Shown: in pieces, positions 56,209-64,000 of the stretch
Layout: each line of letters starts with the position of its first letter
Numbering within the stretch: the first letter of the stretch is position 1
NCBI GenBank assembly: GCA_037179335.1
Contig: JAKZHN010000012.1
Span: forward strand, 496,001 to 560,000
Source of the DNA: Cyclaneusma minus
Taxonomy: Eukaryota > Ascomycota > Leotiomycetes > Marthamycetales > Marthamycetaceae
DNA: 64,000 nucleotides
Reading direction: 5' to 3'
Translations under genes and position numbers: made by a program
The notes under the pieces: generated by a model
What the model saw: only the letters and a program-made list of their open reading frames with translations
Database searches by the model: none
What the model was told of the DNA's origin: nothing

Positions 56209-56769
56209 CTAAGTAATTTTATTATTAACTGGCTTAATTGCTTTTAAAAAGGCTCTTTTAGCTAATTTAAAGGGTTTAAAATCAGCATTAATTCCTTTTG
56301 GAATTATGGCTAATTTTAAATTGATTTTAAAATTAGCATTAAATACTAAGAGATTTTTAACAATGCCGTTTTTAATGGTCAGGTAAAATCTAACTAATAT
56401 AAATTTAAATATTTTTGGATTTTTAAGCATCTCTAAAATATAATTATAGGTATTTTTTTAAAAAAGTTTAAATGGGCTGATTTAGCCACTATTCTTTTTA
56501 TATATTAAAATTTTAAATTTTGAAAATAGATTTAATATAGCGAAAATATTAGGGCTGTTTTTAATATATAAGGCTTTTTAAATTAATTTTTTGATATAAA
56601 TGTTCTGGATTTTTTTAATGGCTTTATAAGTGGCTCGGGCTTTTTTAATTATAAAGAGAAATAGTAGAAAATTTTGAATAATTTTTGGGTAAGCTTCATA
56701 TATTAAAGAAATGGATATTAATTTATTAGGGCCGGCAATATTATTTAAAGCTTTAATAGCTATTTTCAA
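56209..56769 (-). pseudogene. Ty1/copia-type pol relic (integrase C-terminal / linker region)
   Basis: Two minus-strand segments are readable. 56769-56578 gives AIKALNNIAGPNKLISISLI then YEAYPKI and ARATYKAIKKIQNIYIKK, matching the ascomycete copia pattern A(V)KA(I)ND(T)AGP.GL.P.L(V)FGAYP followed by an RA..(I)..A. helix. 56430-56209 gives FKFILVRFYLT, expected from FRSTSVRPYLT after Ser-to-Phe/Leu, Thr-to-Ile and Pro-to-Phe changes, all of which are C-to-T. The element is dead. Surrounding sequence (54.9-59.6 kb) is presumably the rest of it. Confidence 0.6.
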
Positions 56770-59675
56770 AATAAATTTAAAAGTGTTTTTTTTAAATTTA
56801 GCCTTTATAATAATATGAGTTTTTTTTTAAATTAAATAAATTCTTTCTATTTTGCCAATGCTATAATAGGCTTTAATTGAAATTTTATTATATTAGATTT
56901 TTAATAACCTAGCGTTTTATTTAAACTTTTTAAAAGCGCCCTTACTTTTTGCGTTATAGCGGATAATATTTAATGAGTTTTAGTAAATATTAATTTATAT
57001 TAGTATAATTGTTTTCCAAATACTTTTTAATTTTATGGTTTTAAGGAATTTAGCGGCATTATAAAAAATGCCATTATTGATAATATAAAGACTTTTGTAT
57101 TTTTTAATCCAAACTATATTTATAATAATTAAATATTTAAATCTAAAATTTATTTTAAATTTAAATTTAAATTATTTTGGGGATTTGCTATTTAGCTGAT
57201 ATTAATTGCAATATTTAATTAATCTTTTAAGGATTGTAAAATTAAATTAATATCCAGCTTTTTGCAAAAGCTTAGCAAGCTTTTTAATAATTAAATGGCC
57301 GAATTCTTTATACAGCTAATAAAATTTAGACTTATTTAAATAATATTAAATAATATTTATTTTATTTTATTTCAATTTAAGTTTTAAATGGTATTAAAAA
57401 TGGTTAAAAGTTTTGGAAATAAGCCATTGCCTGGTTTTTTAAATTAGAATATTTTCCAAATTATCTAATTTAATTTAAAAATTATTGATATTTTTTTGAA
57501 TATATTAGAAAAAAAGTATTAGGTTTATAAATATAAAATATAATTGTTCCAAATAGCAATTTAAAAAAAATGGCTTTTATAATGCCAATTCTTTTAATTT
57601 TAAATATAATACAGGCTTGGCCAATTTTACTAGTATTTAAATAAATATTAAAAACCAGCTTTTTTAAAGCTTAAAGCTAAATATAGCCAGCTGTAAAAAT
57701 ATATAATACTTTAATATTAATTATGAGTTTTTAAAAGATTTTTAAAAAATATCGGTTCAAAAAAGTAAATATCTAGCTTTAGATAGATTTTATAAAATAT
57801 TGGATAGTTGTTTATTTATTTGGGATTAATTTATAAAAATCTTAATTTTAATTTTTGCTTTAAAATATATATATATAGAATAATAAATAATTCTTTATTT
57901 ATTTGGGATTATTTTATAAAACTTATAATTAGTAATTGCATATTTAGCTAACTGTTTAATAAAAAGAAAAGCTATTTTTAATTCATTAATTGGGCTTTAA
58001 AATATTATAAAGCTTGTAGAGCTTATGATGCCTTTTTTATTTTAATTATTCTTAAAGATTTTTTTCCAATTAAAATTTTGAATTATTTTTTTTATTATAT
58101 TAAAATTTTGAATTATTTGTTTTATTATATTAAAATTGTTATTAATTTTATTTTGGTATTTAAATTTGTTTTTGCTTTTATATTCAGCTAAAAAACGTAA
58201 AGAATATTTTGGATATAAGCCTTGCTTTTTATATATATATATATATTTTTTTAGGGATAAAAACTAGTAGATTATGGTTTCAAACCAATAGCCAGGCGTT
58301 TTATAAATTTAGCAATATTTGGTTGAATAATTTAATTTGCCGAAGCTGAATTTATTATTGGATTTGCTATTGCTCGATTTTAATTGATTTTTGAATTTTT
58401 AATTGAATTTGAAATTCTGGTTATTTTTGAAATTGCTTTAATTGGAGTTTTTATTGTAAATCCGGTTTGAATAAAAAACCAAAAATTCTTTTTTTTAAAT
58501 ACGAATTAAAAATCAAAAATCAGTATAAAGGTTTTTAAATATTTCAATCTTTTATTAAAGCATATTTATATGTTTTTATACCTTTGCAAGCATTTATCAA
58601 TTAATTTTTAAGTTTTTTTTAAATAAATAATATTGAAGTTCTACTACATTTTATATAAAATAGTAATTAAGATTTTCAAATATTTAATTTTGGATTTTCC
58701 AGCATTTTTTAAACCACTTTTTTAAATTGTACTTTTTTATAAATTTAAGTATTTTTAATAGCGGTAAATGGTTTTAAAATATTTATTGATTATAGTAATC
58801 ATTATTTTAAAATTTAGATTTTTATTGGATATTTTTTTGAAATAATAAATAAATGCTTTTATTTTTAATATATTAAAATAAATATAATGGAAATTATTTA
58901 AAACAAATGCCAAATTTAATAGCACCATTTATAAAAATTAGAAATTTGATTTTAAATATATTTTATATAATTTTGATATATTTTAAATTAAAATTATAAA
59001 TATAGATTTTGGCCAATTTAAATACTAGCTTGAAAATGGTAGTATTTATAGGAATATGATAATTATTAATTATATTAGGCAAGGATATTTAATTTAGCTG
59101 CTTTGGTAAATTAATATAGCTAAGAAAATTTATATATATACCAGTCTAATAGGAAAGCCTAGATTGTGGTGTATTGTATTATAAATTGATTTGCGCTATG
59201 CTATATTAGAATTCAAGCTATGCTATACCGTTTATTATATTATTAAAATTGCGCTGCGCTATGCTATTGTATTATATTATACTATTGGCTATATTAGATT
59301 TATTAAAATGGGTATATTAGATGGCAGGGTTTTTGCTGGTATCAAATTTAATAAATTTTATAATATTTTGCAAGCTTTGCATATTTTAAAAAATAAAGGT
59401 AGTTTTTTGGAATTTAGAATTTGCTATTTAAAACTAAAGGCTATTTTTGGATTTTATTTGCTTTTGGATTATTTTTTTAAATCATTTAGCTATTTTTGGC
59501 TTTATAAAGTTTTTATAAAATGCAAAAACCAGTTTCGTTTTATTTATATATATATTATAGGCTATTGGACTTTTTTATTTATTTTGGGAAATAAAATTTG
59601 GCTGAAATTTTTAAAAACATTTTAAAATTCAAGCTATGATTCCTTATTTTGCTATTTAGCTTTTTTTAAAAAATC

Positions 59676-59822
59676 GATTTTATTACGGCAATTTAAAGGC
59701 AAAGCAAGGGTTAGGGTAAAGCGATATTATAAGCTGGAAAAAAAAGTTTCCAATCCTGCAGGATTTTAAAAATCCTATAAGCTAGCGCAAAGCACTAAAA
59801 GTATATATTTAATATATAAAGC
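59676..59822 (-). repeat. Right copy of the 146-bp inverted repeat
   Basis: Reverse complement matches 46874-47019 (TTTTAGTGCTTTGCGCTAGC and TTCCAGCTTATAATATCGCT segments). It carries more T/A than the left copy. Confidence 0.75.
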
Positions 59823-62800
59823 TAAAGGCTAAAAATCTAAGGTATATAGCGTATAGTGTATACCCGGGGTATATGCTTAAAGCATTTAAAATTAATATTA
59901 TAATAGTATTTTCTTTTAAATTGCTATTTATTCCAAATAGCGCTAAAAATTTCTTAAAATCTTTTAATTGTAATTTATAATTTTATATTTTTTTAAAAAA
60001 GAATACTTAATATTATGCTTTTTTTAAACCATTTCCTTTTTTTAAAATAGTCGTTTTTGCGATTTATATTATACTTTTTAAGCCTTTTCTTTTAAAATGC
60101 GGCTATAAGTTAATCCGAGTTTTATATTAGGTTAATTTCCTATATTAAAGCAATTGCTTATATTATAGCGGTAAATTATATTGTGCTTTTGCTGTATTAT
60201 AAAGCCTATTTAATAAAAAAGCCTAGGGGATTTAATTTATTCGGGTGATTTTAATGCCATTTTTATAAATACTTTTTAAAGCCATAAAACTTAGCTTTTA
60301 ATTGCCAATTTAATTTATAATTTATTTATTTAATATAATATATTAAATTCCAATTTAAATAGGTATTTTAAATATAAATATTTAAAACGCTATTAAATTT
60401 CCATTTTTTAATGATTTTTTATATCCCGTTATTCTTTTTAATATTCTGCTTTTAATATTTTTGCGTTTTTGCTTATTAATTTCTTTTTAATTTAAAAGCC
60501 TTTTTATTTTTAATTTTGGCTCAAAAAAATATAAATATATATAAAGAAAAACTTATCCTATTAAACTTTTTTAGAAAAAAAGCTTTTTTATATATTTTAA
60601 ATATTTTTTATAAGTTGGCCTATTTATTATTTCTTTTTTTTATAAAATAATTAACTTTTATATTTTTAATATTAATATAAATATATTAGCCTATTTTACA
60701 AATCAAGGCTTTAAAATAATAAATATTAATATTTTGCTTACAGCAATTAATTAATTATTAAGCCAATATTTTAAGTTAAATAAAAATATATTTTATTTAA
60801 TTTGCAATAATATTGGCTTTATAAAAATTTTATTTTGAAATTGCAATTATATTTAAAAAGCAAGGCTGAAATCGTTTTATATTTATTTGCAAATAAAATT
60901 TACAATTGGCAAAAAATAGCATTATTTTTATAATTTCGAATATTTAATTATTAAAAACAAAGTCCGCCAATAATAGCCAATTTATTTAATTATTTTGAGC
61001 AAAACATATAAAGCTTTTTAAACATTATGTTAAATAAACGTTAAATTATTTAAATTACTTATTTATTTTAAAATAAAGAAGAAGAACGATTTTAGCTTAA
61101 TTTTCAATTTTGTTATTTAAAATAATATTATTAAAAGTGCTATAAAAATAATAAATTCTATTAATAAAGGCTTTTGCAAATCTTTTAATTTCAAAGCCTA
61201 TAATAAAACTAGAATAGCGCATGTTAATAAGCGTATATATTAGTATTATAATATACTAATAGCTGCGGTTATTTTTAATGCTTTTAAGCAATAATATATT
61301 TTATTTTATTAAAATATTTTATTAAATTTTAAAAAATATTAATAGAAATTGCAGAAATCCGAGAAATAATAGCTTAAAAAATTCTATTTTATTATAGAGT
61401 TTATATTTTTTAATATATTTTACAATATTTTAAAATATTTTAAATTATTAATAATGTTAATTAATATTTGCTAAAATTTTGATTTTTTAAAACATTTAGT
61501 TATAGCTATAAAATAATATTTATAAATAATTTAAATTGCCAAATTGGAAGCGTTAAAGGATATTTATATCCGGTTTGCGCTTTTTGGATTTTTTAATATA
61601 ATTTATTTATTTAAAATAAAAAAATCCAATATTTGTTTTTTTAAAAACCTAATACAAATTGTTTAGCCAGATTTTAAAAAAATTATTTCCTAAGGCCGCT
61701 AATGCTAATATTGCAATTTTTATTTTTTTATAAATTGTTTTAATAATTTCCTCAATTGGTTTTTCTAAATTTTGCTTTAAATTTAAAATTAATATTAGAA
61801 TAACTTTTTTAATTTATTATCAGATTTTTTAATGCTCTAAATAAAATTTTTAATTTTAATAGCAGTATGTTTTATTTATATTGCAAGTTTTTATTTTTAA
61901 TATATTAAAATTAATTTTCTAAAAGCCTGCTTAATGCATTTAGCTTAATTGCCTAAAATCCTAATTTATAAATGATTTTAAAATTAAAGCCAAAAGAAAA
62001 TTAATATATTTTTTTAACTCAACTATTTAATTATTATAAAATACTTTAAATTATTATAATTAATTTCCATTTAAACTTTTTTTAATAGATTTTAATTTTC
62101 TATTTTCTATTTTTTTTAGGTATTTAATAATAGCTAAAAGCCTTTTATTATAAGTTTTATAATTGCATTTCGCAGAACTATAAATTTAAAAAAATAAGTC
62201 ATAAATTAAAAAATCCCGTTATTTTTATATTAAAAAAGCATTTTTTAAAGCGTAATTTAGAGCATTTATTTCCAAAATTATCCATTTATTATAATTAAAA
62301 AAAGCCAAAATTGGGGCTAAAATAAATGCCTATTTAAATCTATTAAAAGCATTTTATCAAGCCTTTTTCCAATTTTTTTTAATTAAATTATTTAAGAGCT
62401 TGGCTATTTTAAAAGAATTCCAAATAAAACTTTAATAAAAGTTTGCAAATCCTATAAATTTTTAAAAATCTCGAATAAAAATTAATAATTTTTAAATTAT
62501 AATACTGAATACTTTATTTGGATTTATTTTTATATTATTTAATATAATATAAAAGCCCAAATATTTAATACAGGTAATTTTAAATTTATATTTAAAAATA
62601 CTAATTTAAAAGCCAGTATTTTTTAAACGGCGAATTGATTTCTAAATATATTTTCTATATTTGTTTTGAAATTATTGAAAAAAATTAAAAAATTATTTGA
62701 AAAAAGTTATATATATTTCTTTTAGCAAATTAAATAAAATATTATTAAAATAATATTAAAATAAAGCTAAAGCATTATAAAATCCAAAAAGCATAATTAA

Positions 62801-64000
62801 TAATTTAAAAGATTTAAAGCAAATAATAAATGCCATTTCTTTTTTCTGCTATTTTTAATTTATTAAATATTGCAATAATATTAAATTTAATATATATTTT
62901 AATTTTGTATATAATATTTAGGGTTTTTTAATTAGCGGCAGGAAATAATAATTTTTAATAATAATGTTATTTAAGTTTTTATAATTTTAATATTGTTTTT
63001 TAATTTAGCGGTTAATATTAATAATGCAATATATTTAAATTTTAATTTCCAAATAAATTTATAAAAAATTTGCTTATTAAGCTATTTTTTAATATATATA
63101 TTTTTTTTAATAAAAGGGGCCGACTTCTTTTATATAGTGATTTTATACCAAATAATATTTTAATTTTATAATTCCGTAATTGTTTAAAAGGTAATTTATT
63201 AGTTTTTTCTTTTTAAAAAACGCATTTAATATATTATAAACCTATTTGAAAAGCTTGTTTTTAATTTTTTAATTATTTAAATTAGGCTTTTCTTTGATAA
63301 ATTTGGCAATATTTCTTTTATAATTTTACTTAATTTATTTATATTTTAAAAATTATAAATGGGTAAAAATAAAAAAGCATAATTTATTTAAATATTTTTG
63401 GCCTGTAAAAAGAATCTTTTATATTAAATTTAATAATTTTAAAAGCTTTTTCCGCTAAATACGCGATTTTTTAATTTTAAAATATTTTTTTAATTTTTCT
63501 TTAAATAAATTTTATATATTGGAATTCTTTTTGGCAAATAAATTTAATATAATTAATTAGAATACATATTTTAATATTTTTTATATTTAGCCTAAATTGG
63601 TAAACTTTTAGTATTAATTAAAAAGTATAAATAAGGGTATTTGATAATGAAAATGCTATTTTTTCTATTTTTTTTAATAATAATGCAAATTTTATTTGCT
63701 ATTTTCCTAGCAAGGTATAAAAATTTAAAAAGGCTATTATATATTATATAGGCTTTAATTTTAAATCCATTTCAATTTAAATTTCTTTTTATAATATAAA
63801 AATCCCATTTTAAAATAAGGATTTAATTAATTTTTTAAAAAATACTCTTGTTTAAATATATTGGGTTTTTTTATAACTAATAAAAAATAACAAATAAAAT
63901 ATTAAAATCAAAATTATTAAAAATATAAAAAATATTAATATAAATATAAAAAATATTATTTTAAAAACTGGCCCGTTTTTAATTGTTTTTAAAAGAATAT
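59823..64000. other. AT-rich RIP-decayed retroelement territory continuing past the window end
   Basis: No intact gene is seen. The only recognisable coding remains are the gypsy relics annotated separately. The block is at least 17 kb counting from 46.87 kb, so this could be a large repeat island or pericentromeric sequence. Confidence 0.5.
62164..62800 (-). pseudogene. Ty3/gypsy pol relic: reverse transcriptase to RNase H
   Basis: On the minus strand, 62794-62771 reads MLFGFYNA, the RIP form of the RT motif MPFGLCNA. About 85 bp further, SNNFLIF fits the YLDDILIF active-site box after Asp-to-Asn. From about 62366 to 62240 one frame reads AF.RFK.AFILAPILAFFN, then WIILEINALNYAL, which is the RNase H junction (LK.AF..APIL..F, then IILETDASDYAL) with Thr-to-Ile, Asp-to-Asn and Ser-to-Leu replacements. 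Interspersed stops fit Gln or Trp codons lost to C-to-T or G-to-A. Confidence 0.7.

Larger units (their letters stand above)
46874..59822. mobile_element. 12.9-kb inverted-repeat-bounded AT-rich composite element
   Basis: It starts directly where the PTH11-like pseudogene stops being readable. The 146-bp terminal inverted repeats suggest a DNA transposon, but its interior is dominated by retroelement relics: an LTR element at 49.1-54.9 kb and a copia pol relic at 56.2-56.8 kb. No flanking duplication is evident, and the pseudogene does not resume to the right. Alternatively the repeats are two independent insertions of one short element in opposite orientation. Confidence 0.5.

Noticed and set aside
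59191..59625. 144-codon plus-strand frame in AT-rich DNA
   Set aside because: Translation is Ile/Phe/Leu/Tyr/Lys low complexity, expected by chance or from antisense of a decayed retroelement; no motif seen.

Overview
This window looks like a piece of a filamentous ascomycete chromosome (Pezizomycotina). The evidence is short spliceosomal introns of about 40-75 nt with GT...AG ends and CTAAC/CTGAC-type branch sites, fungus-specific gene families (PTH11-like rhodopsin-fold membrane proteins, LaeA-like methyltransferase, BBE-type FAD oxidases), and a two-compartment base composition. Ordinary GC-balanced gene islands alternate abruptly with very AT-rich blocks crowded with stop codons, the usual result of repeat-induced point mutation (RIP) acting on transposons. 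The exact genus cannot be read from the sequence.

Layout. 1-6.7 kb: minus-strand genes for a PTH11-like membrane protein (cut by the window edge), a secreted BBE-type FAD oxidase and an epoxide hydrolase, with a small AT-rich inverted-repeat element at 3.57-4.24 kb. 6.7-20.06 kb: a 13.3-kb AT-rich insertion with inverted ends, flanked by an 8-9 bp direct repeat and holding at least two nested direct-repeat pairs. 20.3-27.2 kb: two tandem paralogous MYND-finger genes, a TA-flanked MITE and a membrane-anchored GH79 glycosidase, all minus strand. 27.2-32.8 kb: a gene-poor, normal-GC stretch with only a truncated tRNA-like sequence. 32.8-34.55 kb: an 11-exon LaeA-like methyltransferase gene on the plus strand. 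36.4-39.1 kb: a tandem duplicate of C2H2 zinc-finger genes, promoter included. 39.5-45.2 kb: a large DEAH-box helicase gene and an aprataxin-like (HNT3) gene, divergently transcribed from a 358-bp intergenic region. 45.2-46.9 kb: a gene graveyard in which a 3-beta-HSD C-terminal fragment abuts a frameshifted PTH11-like pseudogene. 46.87-64.0 kb: a second AT-rich block, with 146-bp inverted repeats 12.9 kb apart, an inner 5.8-kb LTR retrotransposon, and recognisable RIP-decayed Ty1/copia and Ty3/gypsy pol relics on the minus strand.

How the genes relate. There is no convincing metabolic cluster. The helicase and aprataxin-like genes are housekeeping RNA and DNA maintenance functions. The BBE oxidase, epoxide hydrolase, GH79 enzyme, PTH11-like receptors and LaeA-like methyltransferase are typical accessory or environment-facing functions found next to repeat-rich compartments. 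Exon models were built by hand from splice signals and reading phase. All intact models are in phase without internal stops, but none has transcript support here.
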